The position numbers and the translations under genes are program-made. This document shows positions 1 through 6,788 of a DNA stretch of 64,000 bases, piece after piece. The stretch's first letter is position 1. Each line of letters starts with the position of its first letter. The stretch lies in assembly GCF_040500475.1 (NCBI RefSeq), contig NZ_CP159358.1, forward strand, positions 2,604,001 to 2,668,000. Reading direction: 5' to 3'. This DNA comes from Bacillus sp. Bos-x628. Its GTDB lineage: Bacteria > Bacillota > Bacilli > Bacillales > Bacillaceae. The notes beneath the pieces were generated by a model, which saw nothing but the letters and a program-made list of their open reading frames with translations, was not told where the DNA came from and made no database searches.

Positions 1-1
1 T

Positions 2-262
2 ATTACAGGTGTTCCATTTTATAATTTCCCATATACATTTGGCTATATGTTCTCGTTAGGTATTTATGCCAAAGCGTTAAAGGTTGGAACAGCGTTTGAA
101 GAGAACTATATCGCGTTATTAAAAGATACTGCTTCAATGACTGTGGAAGACTTAGCGTATAAGCATCTGGGGGTGGATTTAACAAAAAAAGCATTTTGGC
201 AAGAAGCCATCTCTTTAGCTGTGGCAGATGCCGAGGAATTTTTAGAGATGACGGCAAAGTAA
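2..262 (+). CDS. M3-family oligoendopeptidase, C-terminal end (partial)
   Basis: The open frame runs in from the left edge and ends with TAA. The 86 visible residues match the C-terminal end of M3B oligoendopeptidases (PepF-like): an FYNFPYTFGY block, then AFEENYIALLKDT and a MTVEDLAYKHLGVDL segment, a very conserved tail in this zinc peptidase family. The HExxH active site would lie outside the window. These cytoplasmic enzymes cut short peptides. The gene is followed by a clear terminator, so it ends its transcription unit. Confidence 0.85.
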   Translation: MTGVPFYNFPYTFGYMFSLGIYAKALKVGTAFEENYIALLKDTASMTVEDLAYKHLGVDLTKKAFWQEAISLAVADAEEFLEMTAK

Positions 263-271
263 ACATCAAAG

Positions 272-306
272 AAGCTTCCATAGTTTTCATTATGGGAGCT
301 TTTTTG
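272..306 (+). terminator. Rho-independent terminator
   Basis: An 11-nt arm AAGCTTCCATA (272-282) pairs with TATGGGAGCTT (291-301, one mismatch), followed by a T run. It ends the oligopeptidase gene; the converging hydrolase gene has its stop codon inside it. Confidence 0.85.
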
Positions 307-1024
307 ATGGTTTTAACCAATCGAGCATGGTTTGAATGATTTCCTTTTGCTGTGTGATGGCTGGTATATCAGCAGGCTGGTCACCTTTTTGTTTGCCGTA
401 CATACCAAATTGAGCATGGTTTCCACCTTTTATCTCATGATAAATCGTTTGAGAAGGCAGCTTGTTTTTCGATTGATTGATCTTTTCTTGTGTGGCTAGC
501 CCATCTTTTTCTCCTGAAATGGACAGTACTTGAAAGGATGTCTGTTTGAGTTCATCTGATGCCGGATAGGAGGCAAGAAAAAACAAGCCGTCTAGTTTGT
601 TTTGATTTTTTTCTGCATACATTGCGGCTGCTGTGCCGCCGAGTGAATGTCCACCAATATACCAGTGTTTTATGGCTGGATGATCTTTTATGATGTCCTG
701 CGCTTTATCTGTGTTGAAGATGGCGAAGGAAAAAGGCATGTCAGGAATAAAGACGGAATAGCCTTTTTTCATTAAAGCATTGCCTATATAGGAATACGCA
801 AGAGGTTCAACTTTTGCACCAGGGTAAAGAATAATGCCTGCATTTCTTTTTTGAGCTTCAAATGTATAGACGCCATTTGTATGCTGAACTTGTTCGAGGC
901 TGACTTGTTCTTTTAGCTCCTGAGATGGACTGTATGTAAAGCGGCTCCATATATAAAAAGCACCAAAAGCCAAGATGATTAGTGTGAGTAATATGATGCT
1001 GGTGATTTTCAGTATTCTTTTCAT
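290..1024 (-). CDS. Alpha/beta hydrolase, membrane-anchored or exported
   Basis: A 244-residue protein starting MKRILKITSI with one N-terminal hydrophobic segment (about residues 5-25) that serves as signal anchor or signal peptide. The nucleophile elbow is the GHSLGG motif (GxSxG) near residue 130, and the late ISGEKDGL and GGNHAQFG blocks supply the expected Asp and His. It belongs to the AB_hydrolase_5 type; substrate unknown. An upstream in-frame ATG at 1045 exists, but the ATG at 1024 has a good AAAGAAGGG ribosome site 6-8 nt before it, so I chose 1024. It is convergent with the oligopeptidase gene. Confidence 0.8.
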   Translation of the reverse strand: MKRILKITSIILLTLIILAFGAFYIWSRFTYSPSQELKEQVSLEQVQHTNGVYTFEAQKRNAGIILYPGAKVEPLAYSYIGNALMKKGYSVFIPDMPFSFAIFNTDKAQDIIKDHPAIKHWYIGGHSLGGTAAAMYAEKNQNKLDGLFFLASYPASDELKQTSFQVLSISGEKDGLATQEKINQSKNKLPSQTIYHEIKGGNHAQFGMYGKQKGDQPADIPAITQQKEIIQTMLDWLKPSKKLP

Positions 1025-1214
1025 TGCATGTCCCTTCTTTCTCATGTACTTATTAAATATACCATTATTTCATGTCATTCCAACTAACGGATACGCTGAT
1101 CCATCTCTGTGTTAAAGTATTAATCCATTAGCACTGTATTTGGCTGTTATTTACAATCCGAATAGGAGGGCTTAAAATAGGTGTGCATTCAAGAAGTAAC
1201 GGAGGAAGAAAGAC

Positions 1215-2063
1215 ATGAAGCAGGTTCATTCTCAATTTTGGATTGAAACGAAAAATTATATGTTCATTTTAATAGGGTCGACCATTGTGGCGATTGGGTT
1301 TAATACGTTATTATTACCGAATCAAATTGCCGCCGGTGGTGTAAGCGGTATTAGTACCATTATGCAGTCTTTTGGATTTGAAGCGGCCTATGTGCAATGG
1401 GGCTTGAATATTCCACTGTTTATCGCCGGTTTTTATTTACTAGGCGGTACATTTGGAGTGAAAACTCTTGTTGGTTCTATTTTTTTACCTTTGATGGTGT
1501 TTTTAACAAGGAATATTGCGCAGGTGACACATGAAGCTCTTCTTGCGGCGATTTTTGGAGGAGTGGTGATTGGTATCGGGATTGGGCTTGTGTTCCTTGG
1601 CAATGGATCAACGGGGGGAACGGCACTTGCCGCTAAAATCATCAATAAGTATACGGGACTTTCGTTAGGCACATGTCTTGCGATGATGGATGGACTCATT
1701 GTGTTGGCCGCAATGACTGTTTTTGGGATCGAAGAAGGTCTGTATGCCGTAATTGGTGTGTTCATCTCTAGTAAAACGATTGATGTCGTTCAGGCTGGTT
1801 TTAGTCACTCAAAAATGGCGATGATTATCACAGGACACGAGGATGAGGTACGGCAGGCTGTTTTTGACCAAATCGATCGTGGTGTTACGAAGATCTCGGC
1901 AGTTGGAGGATATACAGATCATGACCGGCCTATTCTCATGTGTGTGGTTGGTCAGTCACAATTCACAAAGTTGAAACAAGTCGTCAAGGCGATTGATGCA
2001 TCAGCATTTGTTATTGTAATGGACGTTAAAGAGGTTCTCGGTGAGGGTTTTAAAAGGGCGTAA
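1215..2063 (+). CDS. yvjA: YitT/DUF2179 membrane protein YvjA
   Basis: A 282-residue protein with about five membrane segments in residues 15-190 and a soluble C-terminal domain of about 85 residues (DUF2179 type: a VTKISAVGGYTD block and a MDVKEVLGEGF end). This is the YitT/YvjA architecture and the usual length. The function of the family is not known. A GGAGGAAG ribosome site precedes the ATG. It sits directly upstream of cccB, the same order as in B. subtilis, which supports the yvjA name. Confidence 0.88.
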   Translation: MKQVHSQFWIETKNYMFILIGSTIVAIGFNTLLLPNQIAAGGVSGISTIMQSFGFEAAYVQWGLNIPLFIAGFYLLGGTFGVKTLVGSIFLPLMVFLTRNIAQVTHEALLAAIFGGVVIGIGIGLVFLGNGSTGGTALAAKIINKYTGLSLGTCLAMMDGLIVLAAMTVFGIEEGLYAVIGVFISSKTIDVVQAGFSHSKMAMIITGHEDEVRQAVFDQIDRGVTKISAVGGYTDHDRPILMCVVGQSQFTKLKQVVKAIDASAFVIVMDVKEVLGEGFKRA

Positions 2064-2111
2064 ACAAGGATATAATAGCGTTGACCAAATGATTGTTGGG
2101 GAGGGAAATAG

Positions 2112-2441
2112 ATGAAAAAGAGCGGATTAGCCCTGCTATTTGCCGCAATGCTTTTTGTTCTTGCGGCTTGTGGAGGGAATTCAAGTAGCGGTGACAAAGA
2201 AGGCAGTAAGAGTGCTTCTACTGTTAGCAGTGGTGAGGAGATCTATCAGCAAAACTGTATCGGCTGCCATGGGAAAGATTTATCAGGCGGAGGCGGACCA
2301 AGCTTGAAAGAAATCGGCAAAAAGTATAATGAGAGCCAAATCGCAGATATTGCAAAGAACGGTAAAGGTTCAATGCCAAGCGGAATGGTTGATGAAAAAC
2401 AAGCAAAAGAAGTTGCGAAGTGGCTCGCAAAGAAAAAATAA
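2112..2441 (+). CDS. cccB: Cytochrome c-551 lipoprotein
   Basis: A 109-residue small cytochrome c. The N-terminus is a lipoprotein signal with lipobox LAAC (Cys about residue 20), then a Ser/Gly-rich linker, then the haem motif CIGCH and a distal Met (the GSMPSGM region). It is membrane-anchored outside the cell and carries electrons. Length and order (yvjA-cccB) match B. subtilis. In B. subtilis ftsE follows at once; here a 4.3-kb island has been inserted between the two genes. Confidence 0.93.
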   Translation: MKKSGLALLFAAMLFVLAACGGNSSSGDKEGSKSASTVSSGEEIYQQNCIGCHGKDLSGGGGPSLKEIGKKYNESQIADIAKNGKGSMPSGMVDEKQAKEVAKWLAKKK

Positions 2442-2469
2442 AATCTTTGTCTAATGGACTGAGACTGAT

Positions 2470-2533
2470 AAAAAACACCTTTAAGTTGAAAATCGGGTAT
2501 AGAATACCTGAAAAGAAATTGGAGGTGTTTTTT
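2470..2533 (+). repeat. Two-tier inverted repeat downstream of cccB
   Basis: A perfect 11-bp inverted repeat, AAAAAACACCT (2470-2480) and AGGTGTTTTTT (2523-2533), encloses a second short one, GGTAT-aga-ATACC. It could act as the cccB terminator. The right arm also contains the GGAGGTG ribosome site of a 27-codon ORF. Flanking sequence is not recognised. Confidence 0.6.
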
Positions 2534-2535
2534 GT

Positions 2536-2619
2536 ATGAGGGCAAGAGTCAGCTACTCGGCAAGGGGAAAAGAAGAGAACAAAAACAAAAGAAAATGGTG
2601 TAACGGTCCTTTTTGCTAA
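2536..2619 (+). CDS. Tiny basic ORF, uncertain
   Basis: A 27-codon ORF starting MRARVSYSAR, Arg/Lys rich, with a very good GGAGGTG site 8-9 nt upstream. That site lies in the right arm of the preceding inverted repeat, so it could be masked in RNA. Not recognised. It may equally be the remnant 5' end of a longer gene, because another frame reads a similarly basic stretch. Low confidence that it is a functional gene. Confidence 0.25.
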   Translation: MRARVSYSARGKEENKNKRKWCNGPFC

Positions 2620-2685
2620 ACTCAACGAAAGTAATGACACCAGATTGTGAGAACACTAGAAAATAGTCTAGATGAAACTTGAGCA

Positions 2686-2839
2686 TGACAGTATTAGAAT
2701 GACATATCTTACTTCGCATGTGTTGAAAGAATTGGAGGTGTGCGAAGAGCTGAGGTTGAAAAAATAAATACTGTCAGTTGAAAAAGCTGGCTACATTTAA
2801 CCTTTCAACAGCACTCGTATGATTTCGAGTGCTGTTTTT
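2686..2839 (+). ncRNA. Candidate structured RNA between cccB and the LXG gene
   Basis: There is no credible coding here, but four nested or consecutive inverted repeats end in a terminator. TGACAGTATT (2686-2695) pairs with AATACTGTCA (2767-2776). Inside it CTTCGCA (2712-2718) pairs with TGCGAAG (2741-2747). Then GTTGAAA (2777-2783) pairs with TTTCAAC (2803-2809), and the terminator stem follows. No known RNA family was recognised. It may be a small RNA, a leader of the toxin gene, or the folded end of a dead mobile element. Confidence 0.35.
2809..2839 (+). terminator. Rho-independent terminator
   Basis: A perfect 9-bp stem CAGCACTCG / CGAGTGCTG (2809-2817 and 2826-2834) with an 8-nt loop and a T5 run. 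No upstream protein gene explains it, which suggests either a small transcript or a displaced cccB terminator. Confidence 0.8.
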
Positions 2840-2918
2840 GTATCTTTCTCCCTATTTAATGACAATCTTTGCATTGGTAAAATTGTCCTTATCAATGAAT
2901 AGGAGGGAGTGACTTCTT

Positions 2919-4514
2919 CTGGGGAAAATACTTGATGCCAAAGCACTAACAAGCGCTATGGAAGAAAGAGCGAAGCACTATCAGGAACTCCGCGAACAAA
3001 TGGTAGATTTAAAGCACGCATTACAAGGTGTGGCGAATCTAGGTGATGATTTCACTGGAAAAGGTGCCGACAATATTAAAAGTTTTTATCAAGAACTAGC
3101 AGGAAATGTGGACATGCTTACTAGCTTTATAGATAAACAAAAAGCCTTTCACGAAGGTGTTGCGGGTACACTTGAAGATGCCAATTTCGGCGGTGATACT
3201 TTTATTGATGAACACTTTTTAGAAAATAAAGTAGAGATGGGGTTAAAAAACGCTAAAAGCATTGTATCTGATCAAAAGAAGGCACTGGAAACCATTTTTC
3301 AGGATATAGATGATCTCATCTCTCTTGATGTGTTTGATGATCAAATCTTTCATGAAAAGATAACGGATGCCGAAGACGAACGGAAAAAGACCGTAAAAGA
3401 TTTAAACGAATTAGACCAATATCTAAAAGCTGAATATGCTTTGTCAGAGACTGAAGAGCAGGCTACAATGGCATTGTACGCCGAAATGATGAATGCGACA
3501 AATGACGGAAAAACCATTTCACCGATCAATTTTGATAAAAAAGCGTATCAAAATAGCGAAATCTACAAGGCAAAAGACGATATTGAGAAGCAAACTTCTG
3601 AATATTTAAAAAACAAAAAAGAACAAGAAGAAGCCCGCAAGATTGCGAAAGAACAGGAAGCACTGGCGAACCGTCCTTGGTATGAAAAAGCACTTGATGA
3701 TGGCGGTATGCTTTTGAATGAACTGACCGGAGTGAATGACGCCAAACGAGCCGCAACGGGCATTGATCCCATCACAGGCAAACATCTCACCGCAGGAGAG
3801 CGTGTCGCCGCAGGCGGAATGGCAGCAGCAGGTTATATCCCAATTGTCGGCTGGGCAGGGCGCATTTTCAAAGGCGGAAAAGCCGTCTATAAAACCACCC
3901 AAGCTACCAAAGCCGCAATCAGTGCGGTTGACATTTACAAAACGTCACAAAAGTCCTTTGACGTCCTAAAAACATCGCAAAAAGGCTTATATGGTCTCAC
4001 CGCCACAAACGGCTTCAGCGAAGCCATCACTGGCAGAGACATGTTTGGGAACAAGATCTCAAAAGAACAACAGGAAGCGAGTATGAATGCGGCGCTGGGG
4101 ATGCTTTTGCCGTTTGGGGCGAAAGGGTTTTATGGGAAGATTGGGGTTAAGAGTACTGTTAAAAATGTAGATAATGGTACAGTGTGGAAGAATATAAAAA
4201 TTACTCAACCACTTTATGAAGGTACAAAAATCCCAAAATCCTTTGAATTAGCAACAGCAGGTGAAAAGTTCTGGGTACATCCAAATGGAACAAAACATAT
4301 GGTCGAGTATATAACAAGAGATGCGACTACACATGGTATGCCGATAAATAGTCAAACTTTATTGTCGAGTTTCCAAAACTCTGTTAACAATGCTACTAAG
4401 CAAGGAATTAAATATGAAGAAATTATGAAGATAGGTAATTGGGAATTAATATTTAGTAAACCCCGTGGAGACGGATTACGACCAGTAATAAAGCACGCTG
4501 TGTATATGCCTTAG
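2919..4514 (+). CDS. LXG-domain polymorphic toxin (YeeF/YobL/YxiD type)
   Basis: N-terminal helical LXG domain (about residues 1-235) containing LREQMVDLKHAL and FTGKGADNIKSFYQ blocks as in B. subtilis YeeF. Then comes a pretoxin TG domain (about 255-330; LTGVNDAKRAATGIDPITG, GWAGRIFKGGKAVYK) and a separate C-terminal toxin domain (about 410-531) with FWVHPNGTKHM and GNWELIFSKPRG motifs. LXG proteins leave the cell by the Yuk/Ess type VII system and kill neighbours, mostly as nucleases; the activity of this tip is not established. The first ATG (2958) would remove the first 13 LXG residues (GKILDAKAL...). A CTG at 2919, 11 nt after AGGAGGG, restores them, so I begin there. The usual small LXG partner genes are absent upstream. 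The C-terminal part is visibly more AT-rich. Confidence 0.85.
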   Translation: MGKILDAKALTSAMEERAKHYQELREQMVDLKHALQGVANLGDDFTGKGADNIKSFYQELAGNVDMLTSFIDKQKAFHEGVAGTLEDANFGGDTFIDEHFLENKVEMGLKNAKSIVSDQKKALETIFQDIDDLISLDVFDDQIFHEKITDAEDERKKTVKDLNELDQYLKAEYALSETEEQATMALYAEMMNATNDGKTISPINFDKKAYQNSEIYKAKDDIEKQTSEYLKNKKEQEEARKIAKEQEALANRPWYEKALDDGGMLLNELTGVNDAKRAATGIDPITGKHLTAGERVAAGGMAAAGYIPIVGWAGRIFKGGKAVYKTTQATKAAISAVDIYKTSQKSFDVLKTSQKGLYGLTATNGFSEAITGRDMFGNKISKEQQEASMNAALGMLLPFGAKGFYGKIGVKSTVKNVDNGTVWKNIKITQPLYEGTKIPKSFELATAGEKFWVHPNGTKHMVEYITRDATTHGMPINSQTLLSSFQNSVNNATKQGIKYEEIMKIGNWELIFSKPRGDGLRPVIKHAVYMP

Positions 4515-4528
4515 AAGGAGACATGATA

Positions 4529-5038
4529 ATGTTAAAAGTAACAGAATATAAAGATAGTCAGCCTATAAATATTGAATATGATCTTTATACACCGATTAAT
4601 ATAGAATTCGGTAGTTGGAATATATCAAAAGAGCCAACGATATATTGGAGAACTGGAGATTTCAAGAAATCTCTAATTGAAATAGGTATAGGGAAATATA
4701 CAGGTAGCCTTCGTTCAATTACACTAACATTAAGTGAGAATGTACACAAAATGGAAAGTTTGAAATTTGATCTGAAAGATATAAATATAATTAAAGGCGT
4801 ACCAAATTTTCAAGTAGAAGAATATAATGATATGACCTATATAGACGAAGAAGGTCAATTAGACGTATATATAGGGATAGATAATGTATTGATTTCATTT
4901 TCAGAAAATGATGCTTTATCTATTTTACAAAATGATACAGTAGGATTTGCTTTAGATAAAGATAGGGTAGTTTGTGGCATTATAATAAGTGGTATGTTAG
5001 AACATGAAAAGAAAACATTAGAAGATGCATTGAATTAG
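4529..5038 (+). CDS. Probable immunity protein for the LXG toxin
   Basis: A 169-residue, acidic, beta-rich soluble protein with no signal peptide, starting MLKVTEYKDS. It begins 15 nt after the toxin stop with AAGGAGA 8 nt before the ATG at 4529 (an ATG at 4523 is too close to this site). Position right after a polymorphic toxin tip, small size, AT-rich composition matching the toxin tip, and tight spacing are the marks of a cognate immunity gene. The family is not recognised; the immunity role is inferred from context. Confidence 0.7.
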   Translation: MLKVTEYKDSQPINIEYDLYTPINIEFGSWNISKEPTIYWRTGDFKKSLIEIGIGKYTGSLRSITLTLSENVHKMESLKFDLKDINIIKGVPNFQVEEYNDMTYIDEEGQLDVYIGIDNVLISFSENDALSILQNDTVGFALDKDRVVCGIIISGMLEHEKKTLEDALN

Positions 5039-5193
5039 ATTATTATGAAATACAAAAAATTTAACCTTTAACTGGTGGAAATAAAATTGTATGTACATGA
5101 TTACTAACAGGTTAATATCGCTAGTTGCTTCTCTGTTTTTCTCGTCTCGAAAGAGCATCATGGTGTTTATATGTTTTATGGAGGTGACCTCCT

Positions 5194-5268
5194 ATGAGGA
5201 ATAACCAAAAAACAAAAATAGAAAGCTTAAAAAGAAAAAGCAGAAGAAAGCACTTATTGAACGAATAA
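5194..5268 (+). CDS. Tiny basic ORF with self-complementary ribosome site, uncertain
   Basis: A 24-codon Lys/Arg-rich ORF starting MRNNQKTKIE. Its GGAGGTGA ribosome site is part of the palindrome GGAGGTGACCTCC just before the ATG, so the site can pair with itself. A 36-codon hydrophobic ORF in another frame (5098-5208) overlaps its start. A different frame here reads a longer basic stretch, so this may be the decayed end of another gene. Not recognised. Confidence 0.25.
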   Translation: MRNNQKTKIESLKRKSRRKHLLNE

Positions 5269-5274
5269 AGCTAT

Positions 5275-5670
5275 ATGACAATTCCAGAAAACCCTTTTTT
5301 AGATATCGAAGAAAATCAATTGTTTTGTCAGAAGGTATTTACTTTCCTTCACTCGAAAGAACATAAAATTCAAATACATGGAGATAACTATCGAGAGCAT
5401 ATTGAAAAGTCTTCACAAATGTTAAAGGAAATCGTCAGCAGGGTGAAAGTGACTCCTAAACAAGGTAGACAGATATTTTTTCGGGAGCATGAAATTGAAG
5501 CGCTATTATTAAGTGTGAATGAATGTTTTACTCTTTTAAATCAACTTCTTGAGCAAACGAAATTTTCAAGTGAATATGGGGATTTCATTTTAGTAGCAGA
5601 GGATTTTCATTTTGGGTTGTGTATAGAGCGCCCAGAGTATTTTTATGAGCTAAGTACTTGGGGGCTGTGA
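5275..5670 (+). CDS. Hypothetical protein in toxin island (orphan immunity candidate)
   Basis: 131 residues starting MTIPENPFLDIEEN, soluble, acidic and rich in aromatic residues, with no signal peptide or membrane segment. The only in-frame start is the ATG at 5275 and it has no clear ribosome site. Not recognised. It lies between the intact toxin-immunity pair and the fossil of a second LXG toxin. A stray small acidic gene in that position is typical of an orphan immunity gene, but that is inference from context only. Confidence 0.55.
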   Translation: MTIPENPFLDIEENQLFCQKVFTFLHSKEHKIQIHGDNYREHIEKSSQMLKEIVSRVKVTPKQGRQIFFREHEIEALLLSVNECFTLLNQLLEQTKFSSEYGDFILVAEDFHFGLCIERPEYFYELSTWGL

Positions 5671-5840
5671 GAGTTCATTATACTTATGATACCTCTAAAA
5701 CGACAATGATCAATAACATATCCATTAGCAAAAAGGCCCCTGTATCTCAAATTTAAGCAATTCACTATCATTACCTTTCACATTCATATAAAATAAAGGC
5801 TAGTGCTTGATAAATGAAGGATATGTAAGCTGTGAGATAC

Positions 5841-6000
5841 ATGAGAAATCCGTATGTGAGAACGGCTTCTAGTCTTTATATCAATTATTTTTTATTAGGT
5901 ATGGTCAATATTATTTTGGCTTCAAATATGCCATTTTTAATCAAACAGTTAGATACCAAAAATGCGGGAATTAGTTATATAATCTTAGCACTTTGTATTG
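5841..6000 (+). pseudogene. MFS transporter, truncated N-terminus
   Basis: An ORF (ATG 5841, or GTG 5832) gives MRNPYVRTASSLYIN followed by two hydrophobic segments, the first about 50 residues of a major facilitator transporter. At about 6000 the homology stops and the sequence continues as part of an LXG toxin gene in another frame. No other MFS segment is present, so the gene is dead. Confidence 0.65.
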
Positions 6001-6170
6001 GCAGGGTGCATCTTCAAAGGCGGGAAAGCCGTTTATAAAACCACCCAAACCACCACCAGATCCTACACTACAGAAAAAATGAAGCTGGTATGAAAGGAAT
6101 TGTGTGTAAAAATGCAGGTCCTGACTTTTCACCAACAGCAAAAGCACGAGTTGAAATCGACTATACGTAA
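6000..6170 (+). pseudogene. Remnant of a second LXG toxin (linker plus toxin tip)
   Basis: 6000-6053 is nearly identical to 3854-3907 of the intact LXG gene (the GRIFKGGKAVYKTTQ linker), but the reading frame is disrupted. After about 25 nt a different frame reads KGIVCKNAGPDFSPTA and ends at TAA 6168. That block resembles the start of HNH-like (LHH-type) nuclease tips found at the ends of LXG and Rhs toxins. It is therefore a displaced, broken toxin cassette. Confidence 0.65.
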
Positions 6171-6560
6171 TATTTGTTACTATATACAAATGATGACTTA
6201 TTATAAAAATGTTACTTAAAAACAGATGAATGCAAAGCCCTTGATTGTCTTTTAGGCAACAAGTGCTTTTTGTTTTTTATGATAAATTTAAACTTTGAAT
6301 ATTTGAATTTAAAATGGTAGGCAATAAATTAGTATGGAAAGTACTTTTTCAGAGTAGCTAGAATTCCGTTTATATGGTTTTTATCATGAAATTGAGAAAA
6401 AAACCGACTATAAGTGAATCAGTCCCAATGGACAGGGGTTTTTTATTCTCTAAATATAAAAAAGTTTTTTGAATAGTATGAAAGCGCACTATATTAAATT
6501 TTAAGGGTAAAAAGGCATGTTTTTTTGATTTTTGATTGCTCTATTTTACTTTTATTTATA
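6171..6560. other. Intergenic, no gene seen; two terminator-like hairpins
   Basis: This AT-rich stretch has no coding signal. At 6234-6278 an imperfect hairpin (AAAGC..CTTG / CAAG..GCTTT) is followed by a T-rich run. A weaker CCC/GGG hairpin followed by TTTTTT lies at about 6423-6446. They probably ended the transcripts of the dead toxin cassette. Confidence 0.5.
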
Positions 6561-6565
6561 CGTTT

Positions 6566-6582
6566 TGAAATATAAATGTAAT
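6566..6582 (+). promoter_or_regulatory. WalR box upstream of ftsE
   Basis: TGAAAT-N5-TGTAAT against the WalR (YycF) direct-repeat consensus TGTWAH-N5-TGTWAH: one mismatch in the first half, none in the second. It lies 22 bp before a TATAAT (6605-6610). The same block occurs before cwlO. Confidence 0.65.
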
Positions 6583-6604
6583 ACCATTGTGTCGATTCAT
6601 GACG

Positions 6605-6610
6605 TATAAT
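6605..6610 (+). promoter_or_regulatory. -10 box of the ftsE promoter
   Basis: A perfect TATAAT with no consensus -35 at 17 bp, as expected for an activator-dependent promoter. The resulting leader of about 170 nt contains two adjacent small hairpins: 6619-6639 (TTGAAAT/ATTTCAA followed by TTTTTT) and 6642-6663 (TTTTCATC/GATGAAAA). Confidence 0.6.
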
Positions 6611-6788
6611 GGGAGTTGTTGAAATTTAGAGGATTTCAATTTTTTCATCTTTTTGGATGAAAAGGACATAAATTGCTTGTGCGTATCGAAGGGTATGTGC
6701 GTGACCATACATACGTTTTTTGCCGAAAGTTGCAAAAAACATCATTAATATGCTGACGATAGCGAATAAGAAAAGATTAGGTGATTAC

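Noticed and set aside
2450..2480. Left end of an IS3 element after cccB
   Set aside because: TGGACTGAGACTG resembles IS3-type ends loosely, but no transposase frame, matching right end or target duplication could be shown.
3736..3969. Second ORF inside the LXG gene
   Set aside because: A shadow frame of the conserved pretoxin domain with no ribosome site.
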